Shown: positions 8,477-18,277 of the stretch, piece by piece
Layout: the number at the start of each line of letters is the position of its first letter
Numbering within the stretch: the stretch's first letter is position 1
Source: Pseudomonas fluorescens
GTDB taxonomy: Bacteria; Pseudomonadota; Gammaproteobacteria; Pseudomonadales; Pseudomonadaceae
Direction of reading: 5' to 3'
NCBI RefSeq assembly: GCF_900636825.1
Contig: NZ_LR134318.1
Coordinates: 2,947,501 to 3,011,500, forward strand
Length of the DNA stretch: 64,000 nt
Position numbers and translations under genes: made by a program
The notes under the pieces: generated by a model
Told to the model about the DNA's origin: nothing
The model's database searches: none
What the model saw: only the letters and a program-made list of their open reading frames with translations

Positions 8477-11400
8477 TTAGAAGTCGTATTTCACCCCCAG
8501 CATCCCTTCATAGCTATGGTTGTCGCCGTCGAAGGACTTCTGGTAGCCCGCAGACACGAAGAAGGTGACCTTTTTGTCTGCTTGGTAGTCGACGCCTAGA
8601 TTCGCTTCCCACCAGCTTCCACCGACGTCAGATTCGAACGGCACAGCGCCATTCGCTGATGAGAATTCAGTTTTGGGTTGGCCCTTGAATTCGTGCCAGA
8701 CACTTGGGCGTAGCCAGCCATTGGTACGTAGCGTTTCACCCTTGTCGTTTTCACGAAACCAGTCCTTGGAAGCTCGTACGCCGAGTCGGCCAATCAGCGA
8801 GTCGACGTCTTTGAAGCGTACGTCAGCTGCGACGTCGTCACTGTTATCAAGATCAATCTTTGAATAAATCACTTGAGCCTGCGGTTCGAGATAAAGGTTT
8901 TCGTACAGATTCTCTCCTTCACCCTCGCTGACGAGGAACGGGTATCCGGTTTCGAGAGATGCGGTGTATCCCCAACCCTTGGTTTCAAGTTTTCCTATGT
9001 CGTTGGGCTTGGCTTCGATATCGAATCGGTGAAGTTGCAGGACGCCGTCTACGTACCCTCCGTCAGGGCCAAAGTGCGTCCAGTAGCCGCCCAGGCTGTA
9101 CGCTCGAAGCACGTTGTCGCCAGCGCCGAAACCGGTGTAATGCTTAACGCCACCGTCGATCTTGCCGACGGCCAACGACACGCCGGCCTGATCATGACTG
9201 CCGTCCGTGTCTTCGCCACGATACAGATCAAGACCAACCTGAAACGCTTGCATGTCGTAGTTGTATGCGGGCGAATCGCCAAATGGGCCGCTGTGGCCGC
9301 TTTCCCGCTCGCCGCTGCGATAAATCATACGACCCCAGCCAAGGGAAGGGCCATAGGTTTCTTCATGTTCCTTGACTAGCGGATCATCTGGCATCCGCCG
9401 CTCTTCGGCGACTCGCTCATGAAGGGTATCGACCAAGCCACGGCTATACACCAGCGCCAAGGCCGGAATGGCACCGTAAAGCGAGGTCTCCGGGCGGAAG
9501 TTTGGCACCGCTGGCGTCGGGGGGCCTGGGGGGCTGGGCGGCGCAGGCGGAGTCGGTTCGGCGGTTGAACGCAAATACCAGGCTTCGCCATTACTGCCAT
9601 CAACACTTGCGCGTTGCAGCGTGTACTCGTAAGGGCCTGCAATGGCTCGCCCACCCAGGCGGAAGGCGTTGGCAGATGTTGTCGCGCCGTTTATGGCATC
9701 AACGACAAGGATGCCATTGCCGGTGGTCAGCGCACCTCGGCCGAGAGTGCCGCTGGCGTCGCGGGCATTACGAATCAGCAGCGCGGTGTTGCCTGTGGGC
9801 AAGGGTGTTGCCGTCCCACCGTCGATAATCAGCTTGTCCGAAGGCGATCCGTCACTTGCGAGAAAGGTGTTGAGACCGATGGCTCCATCCCCGCTGTAGT
9901 TGTTCACGGTCAGTGTTTTGAAGACGCCACCCACGGGTGCGGAAAAATCGATCAGGCTGGGATCGTTGACCAGATTGGTCACGTTCGAGTTGCCGGTCAT
10001 ACGCCACAGGCTGTTATTGGCCAGGGTGAGGTTGGAAACGCTGCCGGGAGCAGTGAACGCAGAACCAGTAACGGTCGATCCGGACAGTGTCACGTTTGCA
10101 AGACCGGGGCTGACCGGTGGCGCGGGTGCGGTGATCGGAGGCGACTGCAGCGGCGGTAGGTCACCGGTAATCTCATCTGGGAAATCCGCAGGGCCTGTCA
10201 GCGGGGGAAGGGGTGCTGCCAGAAGTGGAAAATCGCCGAGCGTCCCTACGCGCAGCCATTCGCTTCCGCCCGCCGCGCTGGAATTGGTCAGTGTGATGTT
10301 TGCATCACCCGCCACTCCGATTATCGGGCCACTGCTGTTGGTCAGCGTGCTGCGGGTGAAGTCTGCCGTAGAGACCGCGCCGGGAATCCCGAGAGCGTAA
10401 AGGCCCATCGCATTTGCGCCGCTAGCAGTAACCGTTGCGTCGACGCCATTGATTCGGCCACCGATTACCGCGACCGCGCCATGGGCATCAGCTCCCGTGG
10501 TCTGAATCGAGGTTTGGTTGAGTGTCACTGAGGTCGGATTGTCGCGTGAAAATGCGCCGTGCGCTCCTGCGCCGTTGGTCACTACAGAGCTGCGGTTGGC
10601 GACTACGTTAGCCTCACCCCGACCCGTGGGCGCCGTACCATAATCCTCAAGCGTTGCCCGAAGACCCGTCGCCCCGATGCCCTGGGTGGTGACAGACGTA
10701 TCGTTGATCGTCACGGTTGCGGTCTCGACGGCCTGATCATTACGCGCCTGCGCAGCAACACCGTGTGCATTCAAACCGGTTGTGGCAACAGTGGTGCGGT
10801 TGGCGGTGGTATTAGCGTTGAACTGCGTGCCGACCTGCTCTGAAATCGCGAACAGCCCGATGCCGCGATCTCCGCTCGTCGTGATCCGCACATTGTTGAG
10901 CGTTGATGTACCGCCATCGTCCGACCATGCGCCCATCGCAGATAGACCAGACGTATTGACCACGGTGTCGGTGGCTACCAGCGTGCCGTTGGGGTTGCGT
11001 GCACCAAGGCCATGAGCGAATGACGATTGCCTGACTTGGTCACCGCTAGTGGTAACAGTGCCTCCGTTGAGGGTGATAGTGCCGCCAAGGTCGGCAATGG
11101 CGCCCATCGCATTGTCGTCACCGGTAGTAATGATGGTCACGTTGTTCGCTGTGACCGTCCCAGGTGTACCAGTGGTGCTACTAGCGCTGATCGCGGCGGA
11201 GTTCGGGCCGGATGTGGTGATGGAGCTGTCGCTGACGGTGATGTTTGCGCCATTCCTGGCGGTCAGGCCGATACTGACAGAGGGAGTCGTGGTGGTAATG
11301 CTGCTGTTGGTCAATGTTAGAGATGAGCCGGCGCCTTCCACTTGAACACCAGGCGCGAAGGTGCCCGTTACGCCACTGATCAAGACGCTGCTGTCGGCAA

Positions 11401-12580
11401 CCTGCGCTGCGCCGCCTGATTTTATTGAAATTCCGAATGCCCGTGCGCCACCTACTTGGATCGCCGTATCCGAAACCTGAGCTTGAGAACCGGCGCCTTC
11501 AACTGAAAGGCCGTAGCCGCGTCCACCTGTAGTGGTAATCGAACTACCGCTTCCACTCATCACCACCTGACCACCGTTGATGGCCCTCACACCTGCGTTG
11601 GGAAAGTTGTCGTTGTTGCTTGAGCCAGTGTTGTTGAAAGTGCTGCTGATCAAATTCAGCGAGGCGCCGGCATCAGCCAGAGCAGCTGACGAATTGAGGC
11701 CTGAAGCGTTAGCCGTGACATCTGTAGCACTGATCTGACTTCCTGCGCCCGTGGCGAAGAGCGTGTGACTTCCTGCCAGGGTGGTTGCGTTCGTAGTACC
11801 TGCTGAAGTGACCTGTGTTCCGCTGAGAATTACTGCTCCCCCATCTTGAGCAAGCACACCGAAGGCACCACGTGAACTGGTGCTTACCGATCCCCCCGTG
11901 ACATTGATCTGACTACCTGACCCGGTGGCTACCAGCCCGTAGTTGCCCGTTCCGTTCGCGCCGCCGGTTACCTGCACGGTGGTGTTGCTCAGCGTTACCG
12001 TTCCGCCCGAGTCTGCGGTCGCCCCGTGCATATTCAGAGAGGTTCCGGAGTTAGGTGTCAGGTCTATCGTAGCGTTGCTCGCTGAAACAGTGCTGCCGAC
12101 CCCGGACGCTTGGACACCGACTTGCCCGGTAGCAGCCGCACCGACAGAGGTGGTAGCAACTACGCTGGAGTTGAAGCTGATAACTGCGCCCGTAAGCGCC
12201 ATGGCACCCGTGGTGGTAGCAGCGCCAAGGTTAACAGTGATGCCGTCGCCAATTATCTGTCCAGCCGCGCCGTTGGCACTCAATCCGGTAGAGCCGGCAG
12301 GTGTAACCGTTAGGGTAGTGCCCGGCGTTACGGTACAGTCAGTATTGTTCGCTAGGGCAGGGGAAGGGCAGATACCCGCAGAATGTGCTGGAGTAGCGCC
12401 CCAGCATGTTAGGGCAAGGGCTACGGCTAGTTTCAAAGGAACCCGGCTGCTATAACAGACTTGGTAGACCGAAATGGGCGCTAACGACGGCGCACGCGCT
12501 GGGTTGTAAGTTGGACACAACCAACCCGTGCGATGAGTGAAAGCTTGGTGCGATTGAAATGATCCAAGTGTCTGCACCAT
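8477..12580 (-). CDS. Autotransporter (type V secreted) with beta-helix passenger
   Basis: A 1,367-residue protein in three parts. The N-terminus has an extended signal region: about 45 residues precede the hydrophobic stretch 'LKLAVALALTCWGATPAHS'. The passenger (about 70-1030) is Ser/Thr/Gly-rich with many short degenerate repeats of the 'TTSGxxAxGxxA' kind, as expected for a right-handed beta-helix. A proline-rich linker ('PPAPPSPPGPPTP', about 1035) leads into a C-terminal autotransporter beta-barrel of about 300 residues ending in 'GMLGVKYDF', with the terminal Phe used by the Bam machinery. The ATG start has GGGAG nine bases upstream; an in-frame TTG three codons earlier touches that site and was rejected. 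Likely a surface adhesin; no protease motif was seen. Confidence 0.9.
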   Translation of the reverse strand: MVQTLGSFQSHQAFTHRTGWLCPTYNPARAPSLAPISVYQVCYSSRVPLKLAVALALTCWGATPAHSAGICPSPALANNTDCTVTPGTTLTVTPAGSTGLSANGAAGQIIGDGITVNLGAATTTGAMALTGAVISFNSSVVATTSVGAAATGQVGVQASGVGSTVSASNATIDLTPNSGTSLNMHGATADSGGTVTLSNTTVQVTGGANGTGNYGLVATGSGSQINVTGGSVSTSSRGAFGVLAQDGGAVILSGTQVTSAGTTNATTLAGSHTLFATGAGSQISATDVTANASGLNSSAALADAGASLNLISSTFNNTGSSNNDNFPNAGVRAINGGQVVMSGSGSSITTTGGRGYGLSVEGAGSQAQVSDTAIQVGGARAFGISIKSGGAAQVADSSVLISGVTGTFAPGVQVEGAGSSLTLTNSSITTTTPSVSIGLTARNGANITVSDSSITTSGPNSAAISASSTTGTPGTVTANNVTIITTGDDNAMGAIADLGGTITLNGGTVTTSGDQVRQSSFAHGLGARNPNGTLVATDTVVNTSGLSAMGAWSDDGGTSTLNNVRITTSGDRGIGLFAISEQVGTQFNANTTANRTTVATTGLNAHGVAAQARNDQAVETATVTINDTSVTTQGIGATGLRATLEDYGTAPTGRGEANVVANRSSVVTNGAGAHGAFSRDNPTSVTLNQTSIQTTGADAHGAVAVIGGRINGVDATVTASGANAMGLYALGIPGAVSTADFTRSTLTNSSGPIIGVAGDANITLTNSSAAGGSEWLRVGTLGDFPLLAAPLPPLTGPADFPDEITGDLPPLQSPPITAPAPPVSPGLANVTLSGSTVTGSAFTAPGSVSNLTLANNSLWRMTGNSNVTNLVNDPSLIDFSAPVGGVFKTLTVNNYSGDGAIGLNTFLASDGSPSDKLIIDGGTATPLPTGNTALLIRNARDASGTLGRGALTTGNGILVVDAINGATTSANAFRLGGRAIAGPYEYTLQRASVDGSNGEAWYLRSTAEPTPPAPPSPPGPPTPAVPNFRPETSLYGAIPALALVYSRGLVDTLHERVAEERRMPDDPLVKEHEETYGPSLGWGRMIYRSGERESGHSGPFGDSPAYNYDMQAFQVGLDLYRGEDTDGSHDQAGVSLAVGKIDGGVKHYTGFGAGDNVLRAYSLGGYWTHFGPDGGYVDGVLQLHRFDIEAKPNDIGKLETKGWGYTASLETGYPFLVSEGEGENLYENLYLEPQAQVIYSKIDLDNSDDVAADVRFKDVDSLIGRLGVRASKDWFRENDKGETLRTNGWLRPSVWHEFKGQPKTEFSSANGAVPFESDVGGSWWEANLGVDYQADKKVTFFVSAGYQKSFDGDNHSYEGMLGVKYDF

Positions 12581-12829
12581 GGTGACCAACTCCCTTTGTC
12601 GAACCTTACGGCGATTACCGAGCTAATCCTTTCTGTTCAACCCAGAGCGAACAGGCGCGGCTAACCCTGCGTTAAATCGGGCAGGGAGGTTTCAAACGAT
12701 CTGCTTGATAGGTCTAGACGAATTTAGATGCTTTGCTAATCCAAAGTTACGACCGGTCATGCGGAATCCGGTTCATCCTTCGAATCGCTGCGGCCCGTTC
12801 AAAGCTCTAGATCAATTTCGAGGAAGCCA

Positions 12830-13503
12830 ATGCTCAGTGCACTCGTGGTAAACGGTCAGCCACATCCACATGAACAGGGAGAGCTCTCCGTGCCTTGGTG
12901 GAGTTTTACGAAAACCGTTTTGGCTACGACGGCTCTCTCGTTAGTCCGTGACCGCCTTATAGGGCTAGACGATCCCGTTTTCGATCAGCCCTACACATTG
13001 CGCCAGCTACTGCGGCATGAGGCAGGTCTCGCCGACTACGGCGAACTTGGCGAGTACCACCGGGCCGTTGCGAGCGGTGAGTCGGCGTGGTCTGCAGATG
13101 AAATGTTAAAACGCCTTGATGGTGCTCGACTGCGATACACCCCCGGAGCCGGGTGGCGTTATTCGAATGTGGGTTATCTGCTCATCGGAAGGCTCATTGA
13201 ACGGTTGACTGATCTCGCGCTTGAGGATGCTGTGAATCAACAGGTACTCGCTCCTCTGGGCTTGTCCAACGTCCGCTTCGCTAAAACGCGAGCAGACTTA
13301 AATACAAATCACATGGTGGACACTCTAAACTATGACCCCGCCTGGGTTTACCACGGCCTGTTAATCGGCTCAGTTTCGCAAGCGGCGTTATTTTTGGATC
13401 GACTCTTCTGCGCAGACTTGCTTTCAGCGGGCTTGCTCACTGAGATGCGAGGAGCACGCACATTGGGCGGGCCCATTCCCGGCCGTCCGTGGATCGCACC
13501 GAG
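12830..13503 (+). pseudogene. Class C beta-lactamase-like serine hydrolase, 3' end lost
   Basis: The frame starts at ATG 12830 (GAGGAAG just upstream). It carries the Ser-x-x-Lys motif in 'WWSFTKTVLAT' and the Tyr-x-Asn motif in 'WRYSNVGYLLIG', both hallmarks of the AmpC/esterase-type serine hydrolases. 'LRQLLRHEAGLADYGELGEY' also fits this family. The sequence matches the family down to 'PGRPWIAPSYG' and then changes abruptly. The remaining in-frame residues to 13576 are Cys-rich nonsense, while another frame codes for the tail of a permease (next entry). The third motif (KTG/HxG) and the C-terminal helices are missing. This is a deletion fusion, probably inactive. Confidence 0.75.
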
Positions 13504-13626
13504 TTATGGCCCTTGTGGGGTTACGTGTTGTTTAACGAAGTGCCGGACGCCTTTACATGGGCTGGAATGCTGTTGATCTTGATCGCAGGTTGGACGATTT
13601 TTCGCATCCAGAAAAAGGTTGGATAA
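13504..13626 (+). pseudogene. C-terminal fragment of an EamA/DMT-family permease
   Basis: From 13504 a different frame reads 'LWGYVLFNEVPDAFTWAGML', then 'LILIAGWTIFRIQKK', and stops at 13624-13626. 'GYVLFNEVP' with a following hydrophobic helix is the last two transmembrane helices of EamA (RhaT/drug-metabolite) transporters. Only about 40 residues remain and no start precedes them. The fragment abuts the truncated serine hydrolase, so one deletion removed the 3' part of one gene and the 5' part of the other. Confidence 0.72.
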
Positions 13627-13770
13627 GCGCCCTTTATCGCGCAACTGGCTCGTCCATTGGCCGCTCGTCACCCCCCACGTCATTTGGTTGAACATACGTT
13701 CATGTCTTCCTGACAGATTAAGTCTGAGCAGACGAAATATGTCTTTCGTCTTGCCAACAGGAGAAAAACC

Positions 13771-14910
13771 ATGAAAGCCATCGTTTACAACGGCCCGCGT
13801 GACGTGAGCGTGCAAAATGTCACCGATGCCAAAATTGAAAAACCAACAGACGTCCTCGTTCGGATTACCACGACCAACATCTGTGGTTCAGACCTGCATA
13901 TGTACGAAGGGCGTACCTCAATGGAGACCGGTCGTGTTTTTGGACATGAGAACCTCGGTGAGGTTATCGAGGTGGGTGCCGGTGTTGATCGGGTCAAGGT
14001 GGGTGACCGCGTTTGCCTGCCGTTCAACATCGGTTGTGGTTTCTGTGAAAACTGCGAGAAAGGCCTGACGGGTTTTTGCCTGACAGCGAACCCTGGAACC
14101 GCAGGCGCCGCATATGGTTTTGCCGACATGGGGCCCTATCAAGGTGGGCAAGCTGAACTGCTGCGTGTGCCATATGCAGATTTCAACTGCCTGGTGCTAC
14201 CCGAGGACGCGCAGGAGCGTGAAGACGACTACGTCATGCTCTCTGACATCTTTCCGACCGGCTGGCACGCCACCGAGTTGGCCGGGTTGCTGCCCGGTGA
14301 AAGTATTGCAATTTACGGTGCTGGCCCGGTCGGCTTAATGGCAGCTCACTCCGCCATGATCAAAGGTGCATCGCAGGTCTTTGTGGTGGACAACCATCCT
14401 GACCGACTGAAACTGGCTGCTCAGATGGGCGCCACGCCAATCAACTCGCTGGAGAAGGAAGCGGTGGAGCAGATTCTCAATCTGACTCATGGCAAAGGGA
14501 CTGATCGCGGTTGCGAATGCGTGGGTTATCAGTGCTGCGACCGTCATGGTCACGAAGTCAATCACCTGACCATGAACAACCTAGTCGCATCGACCAAGGC
14601 TACCGGTGGGATCGGTGTCGTCGGTGTGTTTGTGCCAGAAGATCCAGGTGCCAGGAATGACCTCGCCAAGCAAGGCAAGATGGCCTTTGACTTCGGCGCT
14701 TTCTGGTTCAAGGGACAGCAAATTCGAACAGGTCAAGCCAACGTCAAAGCTTACAATCGTCGGCTGGCCGAGCTCATTCACCATGGCCGTGCCAACCCCG
14801 CGCAGATCATCTCCCATCGGCTGAATCTCGCCGAGGGGCCTGAGGCCTATAAGCATTTCGATGCGCGTGACAATGGGTGGACAAAAGTTGTGCTCAAACC
14901 TGCGGCTTGA
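13771..14910 (+). CDS. fdhA: Glutathione-independent formaldehyde dehydrogenase-like zinc alcohol dehydrogenase
   Basis: A 379-residue medium-chain dehydrogenase. Catalytic zinc ligands are Cys in 'NICGSDLHMYEG' and the 'GHENLGEV' segment. Structural zinc Cys residues are in 'GCGFCENCEKGLTGFC'. The NAD-binding Rossmann motif is 'YGAGPVGLMAA', followed by the acidic 'VVDNHPDRL', which points to NAD(H). The long insert with 'CECVGYQCCDRHGHE' is typical of the Pseudomonas putida type formaldehyde dismutase/dehydrogenase group. AGGAG precedes the ATG by eight bases. It converges with the GGDEF-EAL gene downstream and appears monocistronic. An aldehyde substrate other than formaldehyde is possible. 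Confidence 0.85.
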   Translation: MKAIVYNGPRDVSVQNVTDAKIEKPTDVLVRITTTNICGSDLHMYEGRTSMETGRVFGHENLGEVIEVGAGVDRVKVGDRVCLPFNIGCGFCENCEKGLTGFCLTANPGTAGAAYGFADMGPYQGGQAELLRVPYADFNCLVLPEDAQEREDDYVMLSDIFPTGWHATELAGLLPGESIAIYGAGPVGLMAAHSAMIKGASQVFVVDNHPDRLKLAAQMGATPINSLEKEAVEQILNLTHGKGTDRGCECVGYQCCDRHGHEVNHLTMNNLVASTKATGGIGVVGVFVPEDPGARNDLAKQGKMAFDFGAFWFKGQQIRTGQANVKAYNRRLAELIHHGRANPAQIISHRLNLAEGPEAYKHFDARDNGWTKVVLKPAA

Positions 14911-14927
14911 GCCGGATGAGGGGATGC

Positions 14928-14947
14928 GCCTGATCATAAGATCAGGC
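14928..14947. terminator. Perfect hairpin between convergent genes
   Basis: GCCTGATC-ATAA-GATCAGGC forms an uninterrupted 8-bp stem with a four-base loop, 17 bases after the dehydrogenase stop and 54 bases before the stop of the leftward GGDEF-EAL gene. No T-run follows on either strand, so a bidirectional terminator or mRNA-end stabiliser is likely rather than a classic intrinsic terminator. Confidence 0.5.
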
Positions 14948-15000
14948 CCATTCACCAGCTGCGTGACCAGGAGACAAATGATGCGAGTTAACGTGTAGGG

Positions 15001-17577
15001 CTAATTTCTCAGCTCCTGTCCAGCCATCAGCAAAGACTCAAAATCATCACTGTTTAACGGTCGGCTCAGAAAGTATCCTTGGCCCTCTTCGCAGCAAGCC
15101 TCTTTGAGCAAATCCAGATGTAGCCCGGTTTCAATACCCTCAGCCGTTACGGTCAAAGATAAAGCGCGGCCCAAACCTACGATGGCTTGAATGATCGACC
15201 TGTCCTCCTCGCTTTCCCCTAGACGGTTGACAAAACTGCGGTCTATTTTGAGACCGTCAAACGGGAACGAGCGCAGATAACTGAGCGATGAGTAACCAGT
15301 ACCGAAATCGTCCATTGCAAGACGTATACCTAGCCGCTTCAGCGCTCGCATAACCTCGAGTGCACCTAATGCGTCTTCAAGCATGACACTCTCGGTCACT
15401 TCCAATTCCAGACGTTGTGCTTCAAGCCCCGTCGTTGTGATTGCCTTCTCTACTCGCTCAACCAAATTACCGCGTTGAAACTCGGTCGGGGATAGATTGA
15501 CTGAAACAAAGAGGTTTATTGGCCAGCGGGCCGCATGGTCGCAAGCGGTTGTGAGGACCCAGTTACTTAGCGGAAGGATAAGACCTGTCTCTTCTGCAAT
15601 AGGGATAAAAGTATCAGGGGATACAAGGCCTCGTTTAGGATGCTGCCAGCGTACAAGCGCTTCAGCTCCGACCATTTTGCCGTCTGCAATGCGATAGCGG
15701 GGCTGGAAATGGAGACGCAGCTCACCGTGTTTTATCCCATGGCGAAGATCGTTTTCGAGCTGGCGGCGTTCGATGATCTTGGTGTTCATTTCATTGGCAT
15801 AGAATCGCCAGGTATTTCGACCTGCCGATTTCGCCTCGTACAAGGCGATATCCGCATATCGGAGTAATTCTGCGGCTTGCGTTGAATCGTTAGGTGCCAT
15901 CGAAATTCCGATGCTGGCACTGACAAAAACCTCTTGATCCTCGATTCTGACTGGTTTTTCAATCGAATCAATCAAACGCCGGCATGCCGTTTCTACTTCT
16001 TCAGCAGAGCTCACATCGTTAAGAATTAACACGAACTCATCGCCGCCAATCCGCGCCACGAGATCCCCGCTGCGCACACACTCGCCTAACCGGCGGGATA
16101 CTTCATTGAGCACCTCATCACCGGCTGCATGACCGAGAAGGTCGTTTACCGGTTTAAAGCGATCAAGGTCTAAAATAAGCATCACGAGGGGATGCTCGGG
16201 GGTCGGCGCAGCTTTGAGTTTGCCGTCTAGAAACTCCTGTAACCTTGTCCTGTTTGGGAGCCCTGTTAGCGCGTCATGCTGCGAAAGATACTCAATACGC
16301 CGACGCGCCTCCACCTCATCCGTTATGTCGGTCGCCGTACCCCGAAATCCGTGGTCGACGAGTCCCCGTGCCGATAATCGTGCAATTCGCGCAGTGCCTT
16401 TCGTATCGACGTATGAACATTGCACGCTGATGTTGTGACGGCGACCCGGGATGCAGAGCCATTGAGATATGGCGCCGAACTCCATGCAAAGCAAATCATC
16501 AATTTTTGCACCGATCCAGGCCTCTCGAGATAGCCCCGTAACACTTTCAAATCTTTCAGAAAGGTAGGTGAAGCGCCAGTCTTGATTTATTTCCCAGATC
16601 CAATCGGAGCTTGCTTCCGCGATATCCCGAAAACGGGCTTCACTCTCAGCGAGGGCTACCTGGCTTAATTGCAAATGCTCATAGCTGCAATCGAGTGCTT
16701 TGGCGGCAGCTGTCGTACGTCGAAGAATGGCCCATATCATGAAGCCTACCAGAAGAGCACCTGTGGCAATCAATGGAAGTATGAAACCCAACAATCGGAT
16801 GCCGGGCTTTGCCGGTTCCCAATGCAATCCACCGGCCGATCCGTGGTCGCCTAGCAGCAGGATGGATTTCTTGTGAATCTCGTCAGGTGTAGCGACGTGC
16901 AATCCTTCGATTCCATAATCACTTCCGATTGCCTGCAGCTTGACGTTGTCCAGTGTTTCCACGAAAAGCAGTACCGAAGATGGCCCATTTTCAGATTGGA
17001 CAGTGGGATCTGCTCCAGGGGTGATCGCCGCTGCTGCAACGAGAGTAGGAACGCCGCGAACATTGAGGAAAGTAGTTACTGTTGTTTCACTATCTGCGCC
17101 CCGACGAGCTTGGTCGAGCACTGGCCCTAAAGGTTGTCCCAGCCAGTCCGCAGCTTCAACGGTCGTCAGCTCACCTTTTACGACCGAGTAGACGCTCTGA
17201 TCTCCTGCGTTTACTACGAATAGGCCCGGGAAACCAAAATCAGAATAAAGCGTCGGGCCCAGGTTCTGTCGGGTGAACGCCCAGTCTGCATCCACGGTTT
17301 TGTGTAGATGTTTGTATGCGTCGCCCCAAAAGGCGTAATCCTTGATGGTGGATCGAAGATTTTTTTCAAGCGTCTGAACGGCCTTTTCGGCGTAAAAAGC
17401 GCTCCTGGTTTCTTCAGTGCCATCTAGATTTTTCGCTACAAAAGCCAGCATGCCGGTAGCGAGGATGAACACTGTACCCAGTAACCCAGCAAACTTGAAT
17501 AATGAGGCTCTAGTGAGCGAAACGCTTGAATTTAACGGGGCTTCGCGGGCAGTGATAAAAGCGTCAGGTTTCGACAT
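15001..17577 (-). CDS. CHASE4-PAS-GGDEF-EAL cyclic-di-GMP signalling protein
   Basis: An 858-residue membrane protein. TM1 is near residues 25-48; the following extracytoplasmic domain contains 'LRSTIKDYAFWGDAYKHLHK', typical of CHASE4. TM2 is near 265-285. A PAS domain follows ('ASSDWIWEINQDWRFTYLSE'). The diguanylate cyclase active site is intact ('RIGGDEF', about 509) with the inhibitory RxxD site ('RSGD') five residues before it. The phosphodiesterase has 'GAEALVRWQHP' (about 637) and 'DDFGTGYSSLSYLR'. Both halves therefore look catalytically complete. The ATG at 17577 with GGAG just upstream is preferred to a GTG at 17616. It probably tunes c-di-GMP, which in Pseudomonas controls large adhesins like the one in this window, but a direct link is only inferred. 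Confidence 0.9.
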   Translation of the reverse strand: MSKPDAFITAREAPLNSSVSLTRASLFKFAGLLGTVFILATGMLAFVAKNLDGTEETRSAFYAEKAVQTLEKNLRSTIKDYAFWGDAYKHLHKTVDADWAFTRQNLGPTLYSDFGFPGLFVVNAGDQSVYSVVKGELTTVEAADWLGQPLGPVLDQARRGADSETTVTTFLNVRGVPTLVAAAAITPGADPTVQSENGPSSVLLFVETLDNVKLQAIGSDYGIEGLHVATPDEIHKKSILLLGDHGSAGGLHWEPAKPGIRLLGFILPLIATGALLVGFMIWAILRRTTAAAKALDCSYEHLQLSQVALAESEARFRDIAEASSDWIWEINQDWRFTYLSERFESVTGLSREAWIGAKIDDLLCMEFGAISQWLCIPGRRHNISVQCSYVDTKGTARIARLSARGLVDHGFRGTATDITDEVEARRRIEYLSQHDALTGLPNRTRLQEFLDGKLKAAPTPEHPLVMLILDLDRFKPVNDLLGHAAGDEVLNEVSRRLGECVRSGDLVARIGGDEFVLILNDVSSAEEVETACRRLIDSIEKPVRIEDQEVFVSASIGISMAPNDSTQAAELLRYADIALYEAKSAGRNTWRFYANEMNTKIIERRQLENDLRHGIKHGELRLHFQPRYRIADGKMVGAEALVRWQHPKRGLVSPDTFIPIAEETGLILPLSNWVLTTACDHAARWPINLFVSVNLSPTEFQRGNLVERVEKAITTTGLEAQRLELEVTESVMLEDALGALEVMRALKRLGIRLAMDDFGTGYSSLSYLRSFPFDGLKIDRSFVNRLGESEEDRSIIQAIVGLGRALSLTVTAEGIETGLHLDLLKEACCEEGQGYFLSRPLNSDDFESLLMAGQELRN

Positions 17578-18277
17578 AACACTCCAGTGATAAATCTTAG
17601 ATTTGGTCTCGGTCACTTTTAACGACAGCGGGATAATTTCTTCAGCAGTGACCAGAGCTTAGTGGCTTTTTGGGGCCATCGTAAGGGGAGTTCGTTCATG
17701 TTTAGAAGGCTTGATATTTCGCTTGCCAATCCGGGCGAAGGTTTGAGACCTATCGCGGGTGTGGGCCCTGTGTTTTCCCGAAGTAATATGTCTAGCGTCA
17801 ACCGTAGGGCGATAGTCAAACGGGGCGTCGAAGTGCTCAGCAAGCCTTTGCCCTCGGCGTTAGTGAGCAGATATGAGGTAGAAAAAATTTAAAGGGGCTA
17901 CCTGAAGACTGCCGAGATCATTGGGTTTCATAACCCCAAGACAATGGACGGCCGATCAATGTTCTAATAATGCGGAGGGCGCGCACTCTACAAGAAAGGA
18001 TCAAAGCCAAAAAAGGCTCAGATTCACAAAAAAAGACCGTATCAGATTGACCTCAGATTGCATTCGGTGTGCGCAATGCACTTCTAGGGCGCGTGAGGCG
18101 AGGTACCAGCTGGAAGCATTAAGGGGAGGGGGATCAGAAGCGGATGGCGCACCGACTAGAACTGAAGGCACTGGTAGTTGAGCAGGAGCTTGCAAATTTT
18201 TGGTTATAACTCGACTAAACGACTATTTAGTATAGTTATATCTTTTTGTTATTTGTGTGGAGTAGGGTGGACGTTAA
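17578..18277. other. Gene-poor stretch at left side of the accessory island
   Basis: About 700 bases with no supported gene. Short open frames exist but have no motif, good ribosome site or family resemblance. Base composition drops towards the right. It contains the nested hairpin listed separately. Confidence 0.35.
18205..18240. other. Nested AT-rich hairpin
   Basis: TATAACT, then ACTAAA, a six-base loop (cgacta), TTTAGT and AGTTATA form a two-part stem of 7 and 6 bp interrupted by a 2-nt mismatch. On the plus strand it is followed by TCTTTTTGTT. It could be a terminator for rightward transcripts or a protein-binding or recombination site; it lies 37 bases beyond the stop of the leftward 184-residue gene. 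Confidence 0.4.

Noticed and set aside
8873..9379. 168-codon frame and others opposite the autotransporter
   Set aside because: Shadows of the autotransporter's beta-barrel coding sequence.
17619..18195. Short frames of 64-86 codons between the GGDEF-EAL gene and the island
   Set aside because: No family resemblance, poor starts and overlapping frames on both strands.
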